Below, piece after piece: positions 1 to 8,394 of a stretch of DNA of 10,761 nt. Under the pieces are notes generated by a model. It was given only the letters and a program-made list of their open reading frames with translations. It searched no databases and was not told the origin of the DNA. Each line of letters begins with the position of its first letter. The stretch's first letter is position 1. A program made the position numbers and the translations under genes. The DNA lies in the NCBI GenBank assembly GCA_014885115.2, contig WKLE02000851.1, positions 1 through 10,761 on the forward strand, given 5' to 3'. Source of the stretch: Asterionellopsis glacialis (lineage: Eukaryota; Bacillariophyta; Plagiogrammaphyceae; Rhaphoneidales; Asterionellopsidaceae).

Positions 1-43
1 AAATCTACTTCCTTTTCTAATAATTTTCTATCACTTTTCAAAT

Positions 44-889
44 TTGTTGCAGCATAGTGCAGTTTGCGATTTGCATGGAATTAAGGTCATGCACTGCCAT
101 GCTGACAATGGCCTCTTTGACATCAAGAATTTCAAGGATGCTTGTACTGTTGCAAAACAAGGACTCACCTTCTTTGGGGTAAACACTCATCATCAAAATG
201 GCAAGGCAGAAAATGGTATCAAAGATGTTACTAACAGAGCACGAACTGCACTTCTTCATGCAGCACATCAATGGCCAAAGGCAATTCATGCATCACTACG
301 GCCAGCTGCAATGAAACCTTATGTAAACACAAGAAATATAATCCCGACCAAATTCACACCCGAATGGTACAATGGCAGGAAGAAGATACAGACAACTTAC
401 ACATCATCTCCGATCTCAAAGTTTTCTGACACTGAGGTCCATTTTCACCCCTTCGGATCCCCTGTATATGTGCTGGAAAATTCTCTCCAAGCCAACCAAT
501 CTCATAATAAGCGGAGTGATAGATCAAAGGTAGGAATTTTTCTTTGCCATTCACCTCATCATGCCTCCAATGTACCCCTGGTATTGAACACTCAAACAGC
601 AAATGTAAAGCCAGAGTTCCACTGTGCCGATGATGATGAGTTTGATACTTGCAAGCATGATGCAAAATTCGAATCTTTATGGCAACATAAGACAAAGATA
701 AGCACAGAAAAGTTAGACGCACTTTTGCTAGATATACTCCCAACTAATCCAGAAGATTGTACCAATACTCCACATTTGCTTCCAAAGTCAAACGATCCTC
801 CACCAATGTTTTTGGTCAATTGGGAACACTCACATTCCAATGAAGTCAATGAGCAAGATCCAGAATTTCCTGATTCAAATGATGAATGA
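44..889 (+). pseudogene. copia integrase, C-terminal part of catalytic core plus downstream region
   Basis: The retroviral-type integrase catalyses insertion of the cDNA into the genome. The visible core contains HADNG (second catalytic Asp, codon 104-106) and HHQNGKAEN (catalytic Glu, codon 209-211), 35 residues apart, as expected for the D,D-35-E triad; the first Asp would lie upstream. A downstream stretch with HFHPFGSPVYVL and RSKVGIFL (about residues 130-170) matches the conserved copia region after the core (F-G-xx-V-Y plus a K-G/V-x-F-L box). The frame is open to the TGA at 887-889, then continues in the same frame as an acidic, low-complexity linker. The ATG at 44 is simply the first Met in an already open frame and is not a true start. 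Confidence 0.85.
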
Positions 890-1105
890 TCTATTGGTTC
901 TCAAAAAAGAGATTCGGACAGTCGGAATCTTGATGATACAATCAATAAGGGAGCTACTCCTGATGACGCTACCAAAGAGACTCACCACCGGGAATCTCCT
1001 ACGAACATGACAAATGATTCTACCTCTTCAATGAACTGCGTTTTCTGTTTTGGAAGACAGATCAAATGCCACAGATGATACTTTGGAGCTGCCTAGCAAT
1101 CGCTC
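890..1105 (+). pseudogene. copia pol linker between integrase and reverse transcriptase
   Basis: Reading on in the integrase frame gives a hydrophilic Ser/Asp/Thr-rich linker, then a basic stretch containing GRQIKCHR that resembles the R-S-G-R box usually found just upstream of copia reverse transcriptase. It is interrupted by TGA at 1076-1078 and TAG at 1094-1096. The same frame resumes as the RT-region reading frame at 1106, so stop mutations, not a frameshift, separate the two halves of the polyprotein. A competing open stretch in another frame around 1035-1100 exists but does not carry the basic box. Confidence 0.6.
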
Positions 1106-2003
1106 ATGGTATTCATGGCCACTTATTCACCTATTGAAGCATATGTCAATGATGTCTCAATCATACAACCAGAAGTGTACACTGAACCACATCCATATGC
1201 ATTGTTTGCTCAAGAAAACTTTGCATTAGCTGTGTCATCAGATCCAGATACAATGACCCTCAATGAAGCCATGGCAGAACTAGATAAAGATGAATTCCTT
1301 AAAGCCCTGCAAAAGGAACTGGAAGATCATATACAACGCAAGCACTGGAAAGTGATCCCTGCAAAGGCACTTCCAAAAGGTAGAACTGCAATTCCTATGG
1401 TGTGGTCCATGAAAAGGAAACATAATCCCATAGGAGAGATCACAAAATGGAAAGCAAGGTTATGTGCAGGTCACTGGGACACTTACTCACCAGTAGTCTC
1501 ATGGAGTACAGTACGCCTAATCATTTGCATTGCCATGCTGATGAATTGGCACATGCAATCAATCAATTTTGTTCTTGCATTCCCTCAAGCACCTATAAAG
1601 ACTGACATTTACTTGAAACCTCCAAAAGTTTGAAAAGGTTTCATTATACCTGATCTTAAGCACCCTTCTGAGGTATTTTTGCATTTTTACAAATTACTGA
1701 AAAACTTATATGGTTTGAAAGATGCAGGCAGCACTTGGTTTGAATATTTGAAGAAAGGTCTTGATGAAAGAGACTGGAAACAATCCAAAGTAGATTCTTG
1801 TTTGTTTAAAAAATCAGGAATTATACTAGTAGTTTATGTTGACGATGCGATACTAATTTTGCCCTCTCAAGCCAAAATTCAATATGAGATAAAGTCTTTA
1901 CAATAATTGTATGATTTGACAGATGACAGTGAATTAAAGGAATATTTGGGAACATGATTTGCACATAATCCAGTTGATGATTCCATTGAACTAACTCAAC
2001 CAA
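1106..2003 (+). pseudogene. copia reverse transcriptase (RVT_2 type), multiply broken
   Basis: The domain copies element RNA into DNA in cytoplasmic particles. Family hallmarks are visible in order: DPDTMTLNEAM and HWKVIP lead-in, KWKARL, TYSPVVSW, AFPQAPI (motif A), LLKNLYGLKDAG, WKQSKVDSCLF and the YVDD box (codons 1835-1846), followed by LKEYLGT. Three lesions would kill it. The motif A residue that is normally Asp is Asn (codon 1565-1567). Stops lie at 1631 (TGA), 1904 (TAA) and 1955 (TGA). KARLCAG runs straight into HWDTYSPVV near 1469-1474, where copia RTs normally have roughly ten more residues, so an in-frame deletion is likely. Frame and spacing on both sides of each stop are otherwise normal. 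Confidence 0.88.
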
Positions 2004-2005
2004 AA

Positions 2006-2770
2006 ATGATGAAACAGATATTTAACCTTGTCAATCTCGATCCGTCAGATAGCCAAACTAAATTACACGACATGCCAGCATGTAATTTGAAACTTCTAGA
2101 CAAAGACCCAGAAGGAAAACCAAGAGTTCAAAGTTGGAACTATCGAGCCGTCGTAGGATGTCTAAGTTACCTCAATGCAATGGTTAGGCCGGATGTTACT
2201 ATGGCCACACAACAATGTGCACAGTTCTGTGATAACCAAACAAAGGAACACGAAGAAGCTGTTAAGTGCATATGCCGATATCTCCTGAAAACAAAAGACA
2301 AAGGAATAATTCTGCGTCCAAAAAAATCTAGAGGTCTCAAATGTTTCGTAGATACAGATTGGGCAGGATCTTGGCAAGACAGGTCCAGCAATGATCCCCT
2401 GTCATCACACTTGAGAACAGGATACGTTATTTTGTTTGTAGGCTGCCCCATTATTTGGTCGTCAAAAATGCAACCTCTTATTGCTTTAAGCACAACCAAG
2501 GCAGAATATATTGCCCTATCTACAGCCTTACAAGAAGTCATTGCCATCATTAACCTTCTCAAAGAATTGTGTTCTCGTCATTTTCCCATATCTACAGCTA
2601 CTCACAAGGTTATCTGTAAAGTGTTTGAAGATAATAAAAGTTTTATTGAGATTGCAACAAATAACAAAACACGTGCATGTACAAAGCATTTATCAGTGCG
2701 ATTACATCACTTCTGTTCTTACGCAGTCAAAAAGATTATCAATATTCAACATATATTTACGGATTTCTAA
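2006..2770 (+). pseudogene. copia RT connection and RNase H domain
   Basis: RNase H degrades the RNA strand during reverse transcription. WNYRAVVGCLSYLNAMVRPD and HEEAVKCICRYL mark the connection region. CFVDTDWAGSW carries the first RNase H Asp pair (codons 2351 and 2357). SGNS-like text is replaced by SSHLRTGYVI, and IIWSSKMQPLIALSTTKAEYIAL is the second conserved block. The usual TEAEY is TKAEY here (AAG at 2498-2500); the Glu of AEY is retained. FEDNKS and CTKHLSVRLHHF are the standard C-terminal boxes. TAA at 2768-2770 lies inside the conserved tail: the same frame continues with MADMFTK, the normal end of copia pol, up to 2935, so the stop is internal damage. Confidence 0.88.
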
Positions 2771-2859
2771 ATGGCAGATATGTTCACAAAAAAGGACATG
2801 TTTGAATTTCACTGTGATAAATTAATGTCATGGATCCCATTTGTTTCATCGCGGGGGAG
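2771..2859 (+). pseudogene. copia pol C-terminal tail and polypurine tract
   Basis: MADMFTKK directly after the internal TAA matches the conserved A-D-(M/I/L)-F-T-K terminus of copia polyproteins. The stretch GCGGGGGAG at 2851-2859 is a purine-rich tract in the expected place, immediately before a TG dinucleotide. By family rule it would prime plus-strand DNA synthesis and abut the 3' LTR. Confidence 0.7.
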
Positions 2860-3068
2860 TGAGAAAATATCAAGGTTAGGGCTGATTAGATCAATTCAAC
2901 AGTTGGTAAATGTTGCCAATTTCAATTATATCTAATTCCTTCTGTATTTTCTTTCTCCTTTAGACTGACTTATAATTTATTCTGGAATTCATTCTGAACT
3001 ACCCGATTCTTTCAATACCCATATACATACAACTTGATTACTCAATAACCAACTGGACAATTACAACA
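2860..3068 (+). repeat. probable 3' LTR of the copia element
   Basis: The sequence directly after the purine tract begins with TG and contains no coding frame beyond 2935. One candidate CA end is at 3068, giving a short LTR of about 209 bp, within the range of copia elements. With no 5' LTR in the window, neither the length nor the target duplication can be confirmed. The start is well placed and the end is a guess. Confidence 0.4.
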
Positions 3069-3335
3069 ACTAAGGTATGGATTACCATCTTCATTGAATG
3101 ACAATTGGTACCATGACAAAAATCACGCCAAACCGATAAAAATTGAGGAAGATGTGATGCAAAGTATTTTATTACATAAACTATAAAAATTATGTTAAGC
3201 ATTCCACTTCAGAAAACTGTGCTCCAAATATTATCCTACTGCAATAGTACAAATTTATAAATGATATCTAAGTAATGGATGATTCCTTTCATGTTACTTA
3301 GCCTCTTTTGGAACACCTTATATCTTGTATTTGTT

Positions 3336-3423
3336 TCTGTTAATTGATTTTTAGGTTTCCCGTTTATTGATTTTTAGGTATCTGTTAATTGATTTTTAGG
3401 TCTCCGTTAATTGATTTTTAGGT
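3336..3423. repeat. tandem repeat, four units of 21-23 bp
   Basis: Four consecutive units end at 3356, 3379, 3401 and 3423. Each carries GTTAATTGATTTTTAGGT or a near copy (the second has GTTTATTG). The T-C-rich junctions vary (TCTG, TTCCC, ATCTG, CTCC), giving lengths of 21, 23, 22 and 22 bp. Array length is short and copy number is typical of a minor minisatellite. Confidence 0.85.
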
Positions 3424-3590
3424 CTCTGATATATAACTACAGATATTCTTTTCAATCTTCATTAAATAGGTAAGCTGTCATCCTACCAAATAGGGGACCT
3501 AAAGGGTCCACCAGCACCGCTTAAGAGCCCTGTTTTCACCCCAGACATCTATATCCATGTGCAGAAATGACGGTAACGGGTTAGCATTTT

Positions 3591-3625
3591 AGCAAATGAA
3601 TCTAACCTGTTAGCATCATTTTGCT
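3591..3625. repeat. imperfect inverted repeat (hairpin 1)
   Basis: The left arm 3591-3605 and right arm 3610-3625 are near reverse complements with a 4-base loop (CCTG). About 13 of 16 positions pair, with one bulge and a two-base mismatch. The inner part TGAATCTAA is shared with the neighbouring hairpin 2. Confidence 0.65.
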
Positions 3626-3631
3626 ACTATG

Positions 3632-3688
3632 GAGTTTTACTAGTAAAAATGAATCTAATGGGTTAGATTCATTTTACTAGTAAAACTC
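3632..3688. repeat. near-perfect inverted repeat (hairpin 2)
   Basis: The left arm 3632-3658 (27 nt) and right arm 3663-3688 (26 nt) are reverse complements apart from a single-A length difference, with a TGGG loop. Each arm itself contains the 12-bp palindrome TTTACTAGTAAA. The stem is long enough to fold stably as DNA cruciform or RNA hairpin. It may be a foldback element or the fused ends of a miniature inverted-repeat transposon. Confidence 0.9.
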
Positions 3689-3892
3689 ACGTACTACTAA
3701 TATTGAATATTTTCTACTAGTAATTAACACGTGTATTGCTTACACCGAGAGTGCTGTTTTTACAAAATTAGGTACAGAAGAACAAAATAAAAGTGTTACT
3801 GCAGACAAAATATCTTCTGCCTTGTTGTATGCAGGAACTCATGCTAGGGATGATGATTTTCACGAGACTGAGTTATAAAGTATGTTGTATGC

Positions 3893-3936
3893 CTTGAATT
3901 AGTATATAGCTTGACTTGAATTAGTATATAGCTTAG
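3893..3936. repeat. 22-bp tandem duplication
   Basis: Two adjacent copies start at 3893 and 3915. CTTGAATTAGTATATAGCTT is identical in both and the last two bases differ (GA versus AG). This looks like a simple replication-slippage duplication. Confidence 0.85.
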
Positions 3937-4318
3937 TTTTTTATTCCTGACTTGCATTTTATTTTGTGTGGGAAATTGTCCTTTTTGTATGCTACTTTGA
4001 TTTTAATTTCATGTATTAAAAAAAGTGAAGGAGATATAAAATAAGTTAGAAAGAGACCATAAAAAAAATTAGAAAATCCCTGAATCAAACAAGAGATGCT
4101 CTTAGTATGATTGTTTCATTGAATAAAATTAAGTCTCTCTGTGAGTTGTATTTTTCCTTTATATTTTTTTTTAGTTTTTTTAGTGACGAATCTACAAAAA
4201 ATAAGTCACTCCAGTGCCTTTTTTTGAGTCACCCAGGTAACTTTATTAAGGTGTGCATGCAGCACAAATTAGGACAGATGACAGTCTTTTTTCCAATTGA
4301 ATGCGTCACTGAAAATAA

Positions 4319-5848
4319 GGAGATGGGCTGGCTTTTGATAATGCTAAACATACTATGATTAAGGGTGACTGTTTATTCAAAGTGACACTTTTTTTGGGTC
4401 CATAAAACCAACATGAATTGTGGTACTGAAATCTCTCAGTTTCATGTCAGGACTGAACTGATATCCTATTCTGATGTAGTGACTTGAGAAAGGTTGCAAA
4501 GGACAATGAAATTTGAATTCCACCTGGGATACACCAAAATTGCTTACTAAAACTTGTGAGCAGCAAATACAATTCAGAGATTAACACTGCTGTCAACAAC
4601 AATCCAGCAGCACCTCCTCTTGAAACTGTTATTGTTTCTCTTTTGAAATCAACCTTCATGAAGCCTCAGAAGAAAGGAAATTTGGAAGGACAACTACAGT
4701 ATGTGTGACTTGGACATGAACTTGAAGATGTTTTCATAAATGAATTTTATAATTATGATGGAGGTCAACAATGAGTTGGAAACAAGGCTATTTTTGGAGC
4801 AGGAATAGTCATGCACCAAGAGAAACTTTATCTTAAAGACTCTCCTGATGCACTTCTTATCACTGATGATGATGAGAAGATACCTGTTGAAGTCAAGGGG
4901 CGAGTCTCTGTGAATACATTTCATTCTGAGAGGAGCAATTTTGAAGAGCACTTTAGTCAGCAACAAAGAAGTCAATAAGAAAGCAGAATCATTGATGAAA
5001 CAAAGTACATTTGTGTTGATGCAATGGATGATAATCTTCTGAAGTACATACCTAGGAATCATGAAGATCTTCAACTGCTTCATTATGTTTATACTCATGA
5101 TGCAAGAACTGGTGTCTTGCTTGTTGGGAATACAAAAAAAATGATGCATGGTGTTTATGTTGACTATCCCAGTGAATTGTTGAGTGCTTATGGTGACATT
5201 ATTGATTATCTATACAATCATCACCTTAGTTGGGTTTATGGACTATTATGGCAGTTTTGGAGTCTACTGAGATGAGGTCCTACAAAGTTGATGAGGAAGC
5301 TTTTTGGAATCATTTTAAATTGTGGAGATACATCAATGGACCTGACGTCAATGTTAAGTTTCCTTTACCACCCTGTGACCACCTAATACCTTATCAACAT
5401 TTCCTTTGTAATGCATCCAAAGGAGGGGGGCAACACTATCACAAAACTAATTGACAGCAATGAAGAAAACCTTGGCATTCAATCTCCACATACAATAGCA
5501 ACAAGTCAAATTCTAATGCTGTAAGGTGTTGCATATCATCATGAATTACAGATGCTCACTGCCAAGGATGATGTTGATTGTTATGATAACCTTTATGATT
5601 TCCAAAATGCATGCAATACTAGATGGTCTTTTCATGAATCATCGCATTACCTTTGAGACTTATTTTTGATTGAAGCTGAAAAAGCCACAAGAGAATCCAA
5701 ATTAATTTCTCACAATGAAGTTTGAGAAAGAGCAAGAGCTACACTATTGCCGCCATCTGATACAAGTTTAAATATAAGGATGATTGTTGTACAAGTATGC
5801 AATCGTTTTGCAACCAATTCATTAGAAAATGGTTCCTCCAAATCATAA
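4319..5848 (+). pseudogene. decayed PD-(D/E)XK nuclease-like gene (possibly YqaJ/lambda-exonuclease type)
   Basis: Read mainly in the frame of position 4319, this stretch gives sustained protein-like sequence of about 500 codons. In order: FDNAKHTMIKGD, IPPGIHQNCLLKL and SKYNSEINTAV; then KGNLEGQLQ and GHELEDVFINEFY; then SPDALLI and PVEVKGR. In the last pair, Asp (4847-4849) and Glu-x-Lys (4889-4897) lie in the D-x13-E-x-K arrangement of PD-(D/E)XK nucleases such as YqaJ. A second region follows (HEDLQLLHYVYTHDARTG, VYVDYPSELL, EEAFWNHFKLWRYI, ASKGG, ITKLIDSNEENLG). Stops lie at 4403, 4427, 4514, 4706, 4772, 4976, 5522, 5654 and 5723, plus others near the 5' end. Frame slips near 5243 (one base lost) and in the G-run 5425-5430 (one base gained) cancel out. 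Family assignment is from motifs only; the true start is not identifiable. Confidence 0.6.
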
Positions 5849-5928
5849 TTATGATAAAAAATGTTCTTTCATGATATTCCTTTTTTGCCATTAATGATTG
5901 ATTGTCATATTTGCCCTATGCTGTCGAT

Positions 5929-6232
5929 GTCGACCACGGCACAACACAACAATCAGACAATCAACACACAAAAGAAAAGAAGACTTTTATTTGGTGATGA
6001 AAATTATGAGCTTAGTTTAATCCGGAGAAGCTCCGGCAATCTAGTAAGTAGTAAGAATTCAGGAAATTTTAGTAAATGGTAATTTTCGGTGAGTCCGTCT
6101 GCTTGCCCACGCATCAATCATCCATCCTCAAGAGTGTCCTACAGGGAGTGTACTTCAATATTTTTTAAAAAATGTATTATTCAAAATGGCTCCTCCACTA
6201 AAATACAAACTACCAGAACTAGACAAAACTGA
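5929..6232 (+). pseudogene. small unknown reading frame with basic KKRR motif
   Basis: One frame from the ATG at 5929 runs to TGA at 6230-6232 with a single internal TAA (6080-6082). It begins with a Gln/Asn/Thr-rich stretch, then QKKRRLLFGDENYELSLIRR and SSGNLVSSKNSGNFSKW. After the stop the same frame still reads like protein (PSACPRINHPSS, SYRECTSIF). An alternative Met lies upstream at 5861. I do not recognise a family. It may be the N-terminal part of another gene of the same lost element or chance open sequence. The end overlaps the next frame (start 6186) in a different phase, so at least one boundary is wrong. Confidence 0.3.
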
Positions 6233-6869
6233 AATAAACCAGATTTTGGAAATGACACCTATACAAAGGTTTGATGCATTGTATCAAAACACCATCTGTA
6301 TTAAACATGATAGTGACAACCAAACCAAGATTTTCACTGGTGAGGTATGGAAGGACAGGGATGATTAATGCATCCAAAATAAATTCTTAAAGTTAAGGTT
6401 ATCTGAAGCCAGGGACAACCTTAATGAGATGACAAATAGGGTGTATGCTGTGGAAAGGAGCGTAGATGTATTTGGTGAATATTATGAGCACATCAGGGAG
6501 TGTGCCAAGAGACTGATGTCTTATGTTGATAATTCAAATTTTTTTTCAACCACATGAACAGTATTAACAAGGACAAGCGCGAGTTACCTGACAAACCTAA
6601 TTTTTTTGCCAACTTACCAAATTCAGATCTTACTGTAAAGGAACTGGCAGAGGAATACATCATTGAATAATCAAAACCTAACATTGACCTCAATGTTAAG
6701 GCACCTCCTGAAAAATTACCTGAAAAACATACTTAAGGTGATGAAGAGAAGATGGTTGGTAGCTAAGAACAGCCGGGTACTGACCAAGGACAGGGATGAT
6801 GATAGTGACAACAATAATGCAATCATCACTCCAGCGAGGAAAAAACAGAAGAGGGTGTCAACTTTGTAA
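6186..6869 (+). pseudogene. unknown small gene, basic C-terminus, broken
   Basis: The ATG at 6186 opens a protein-like frame beginning MAPPLKYKLPELDKTEI, followed by LEMTPIQRFDALYQN. After a TAA at 6366 the same frame continues through a probable helical or coiled stretch (SEARDNLNEMTNRVYAVERS, FGEYYEHIRECAKRL). One base appears lost in the T-run 6539-6546, after which the next frame carries KRELPDKPNFFANLP and LTVKELAEEY with TAA at 6668, 6734 and 6764. A last slip near 6770-6795 leads to an acidic DDDSDNNN run and ARKKQKR, a classical nuclear-localisation-like cluster, ending at TAA 6867-6869. Original length was about 225 residues. Family unknown; a nuclear DNA-associated role is only inferred from the tail. 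Confidence 0.5.
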
Positions 6870-7553
6870 ATTTAGCAAGATACCATTTTGGCAAAGAGGG
6901 AAAATACAAGAGAGAAAAAATTTGGTAAATTTATACTTTATATAGTTATAGGTATACAAATAAACATATATAAAATAAGCATTTAAAAAAATGAGGAATC
7001 CAGAACAGACGCACAAGTGATCCCAATTCACACAAGAAAGGTTGCAGATGAAAGAGCAAGGTACATGACAGTTTCAACTGCATTGATTTGGGGATGGCAT
7101 GACTCTTATATTGGTTACAAGAGATGGTTGTTCATTGCCAATGTAGCTTGCAAACAGGTGGCTTACAATCTTGGGTGTTTGTAGGAAATTGGAAGCAACA
7201 CAACTTCCATTTTGGTATGCACAAGTGAATGAGTCAATTAACAATGCCAAAGTTACTGACCCTTTATCTCCATCTTATTGTGGTTCAAAAAAGTATGTGA
7301 AAATAATTGAAAAAGAACACATTGGTTACTTACATGAATTATTTAGGTATGCAAAGTCACTTGCATCATTTTCTGAGTTGGTAACGATTATGAACAAGAA
7401 GAGTGCATTGCCTGGAGAGGATAGAAAGACATTATCATTATCAAAGTGACAGCTTCAATGATGGTTTAAGGAAAAAGGAGGCCAGAAGAAAAGTTCAATT
7501 GGAAAACTATTACTAACAGACAAACACAAATCAGAAAGAGTGACATGGGCAAG

Positions 7554-7627
7554 GTCAGTGGTAAGTTTTGTCCTGTGATACTGTTTCACCGTTTTTTAAA
7601 ATTAACAATATACTAACTCCTTGCAAG
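7554..7627 (+). other. spliceosomal intron in the transposase remnant
   Basis: A 74-bp segment starts GTCAGT after GGCAAG and ends TTGCAAG. It holds a perfect TACTAAC branch-point word at 7611-7617, ten bases before the 3' splice site, and a T-rich run upstream. It contains an in-frame TGA. Removing it joins TWAR to KHFDKYND in frame, restoring continuity up to the DEKWFY motif. The nearby stronger-looking donor GTAAGT at 7561 would put the downstream exon out of frame. Confidence 0.7.
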
Positions 7628-8394
7628 AAAACATTTCGATAAGTACAATGATAACAAGTGTTCAATTGCTTTTCTTGATGAAAAGTGGTTTTATATGGCA
7701 TCAAGGCAGCAAATCATGAAGGTTTTGTCAAAGGCAGAGCATGAGACATTTGATCCAAAGTATAGAAAACCTGAAATACAATCATAGCGTTATCCAGTGA
7801 AAGTAATGTATCTGGGAGTGGTGGCCAATCCCCAACAAGAACACAATTTCGATGGATGCATCTGCATAAGAAAGTAAGTAATCTGGAGACAGTTACAAGA
7901 AGAAATAAAAACAAAAGGTTCAGCAATGATGTGAATGTGAATACTGCAATGATGAATGGAGGTTGGAGAGAGCTTGTGACACAAGACATAAAGGTGGAAG
8001 AAGCAATCAATATCATTGCACAAACTTATAATTTGGATGAATATGTTGCGGAACTATTGAAAGTCAATTACATATCATTCACAAGGAATGAAAAAAAAGA
8101 AACCAAAACTTTGAATGACAATGTTACCCTTGGTGAACTTGGAATAAGAACAATGGCAGAAGGGATTAGGGTACCATTACTATTAGAGGACTTGAACTTA
8201 TGTGAGGAATGCAAGTGGGAGACAAGGTTGAACGGGACTGTAGTTGCAATTCCAATTTCATGATAAGGGTTATCCCAGAAATTGGCCAAGCAGCGGATTC
8301 AATCTACTTGGTAATGGACAATGCAGGTGGGCATGGCACCAATGATGCAAAAGCAATATACACTGCAGCCTTGTGAGTGTTTATGTGGAGATAA

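Larger units (their letters stand above)
1..3068 (+). mobile_element. Ty1/copia retrotransposon remnant, 3' part
   Basis: The domain order integrase, reverse transcriptase, RNase H, then purine tract and LTR is diagnostic of the Ty1/copia (Pseudoviridae-like) class; in Ty3/gypsy the integrase comes last. Gag, protease, the integrase N-terminus and the 5' LTR would lie left of the window. The whole pol reads in a single frame (codons starting at positions 2, 5, 8 and so on) from the left part of the window to 2935, interrupted by stops at 887, 1076, 1094, 1631, 1904, 1955 and 2768, with no frameshift. The wording of the protein resembles diatom CoDi elements; that assignment is from memory. 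The right limit is uncertain because the end of the LTR is a guess. Confidence 0.85.
3069..4318. other. non-coding AT-rich spacer
   Basis: No reading frame in this stretch reads like a protein; frames are short and T-rich. It contains the 22-bp tandem repeat, the paired hairpins and the short duplication listed separately. Around 3494-3535 is a more GC-rich patch with a small palindrome (GGACC, spacer, GGTCC) that could be the end of a miniature transposon. Around 4175-4390 there are several T-runs and GTCAC/GTGAC words without a clear period. Nothing else can be supported. Confidence 0.5.

Noticed and set aside
354..849. - strand frames opposite the copia integrase
   Set aside because: They are antisense shadows of a well-supported copia coding frame.
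3336..3423. CRISPR-like array
   Set aside because: Units are directly adjacent without unique spacers and the context is eukaryotic retroelements.
3494..3535. Terminal inverted repeat of a miniature transposon (GGACC...GGTCC patch)
   Set aside because: No matching inverted copy was seen elsewhere in the window.
4107..4358. + strand frame of 83 codons with a Phe-rich start
   Set aside because: It comes from T-runs in AT-rich DNA and overlaps, in another phase, the better protein-like start of the nuclease remnant.
4694..5149. - strand frame of 151 codons
   Set aside because: It is the antisense shadow of the nuclease remnant, whose + strand carries coherent motifs (SPDALLI, VEVKGR).
6139..6165. 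CTACAGGGAGTGTACTTC as a left mariner TIR (resembles CTCCCT-type ends)
   Set aside because: No inverted partner was found after 8793.
7561..7627. Intron using the GTAAGT donor at 7561
   Set aside because: It leaves the downstream exon out of frame, while the donor at 7554 gives a seamless join.
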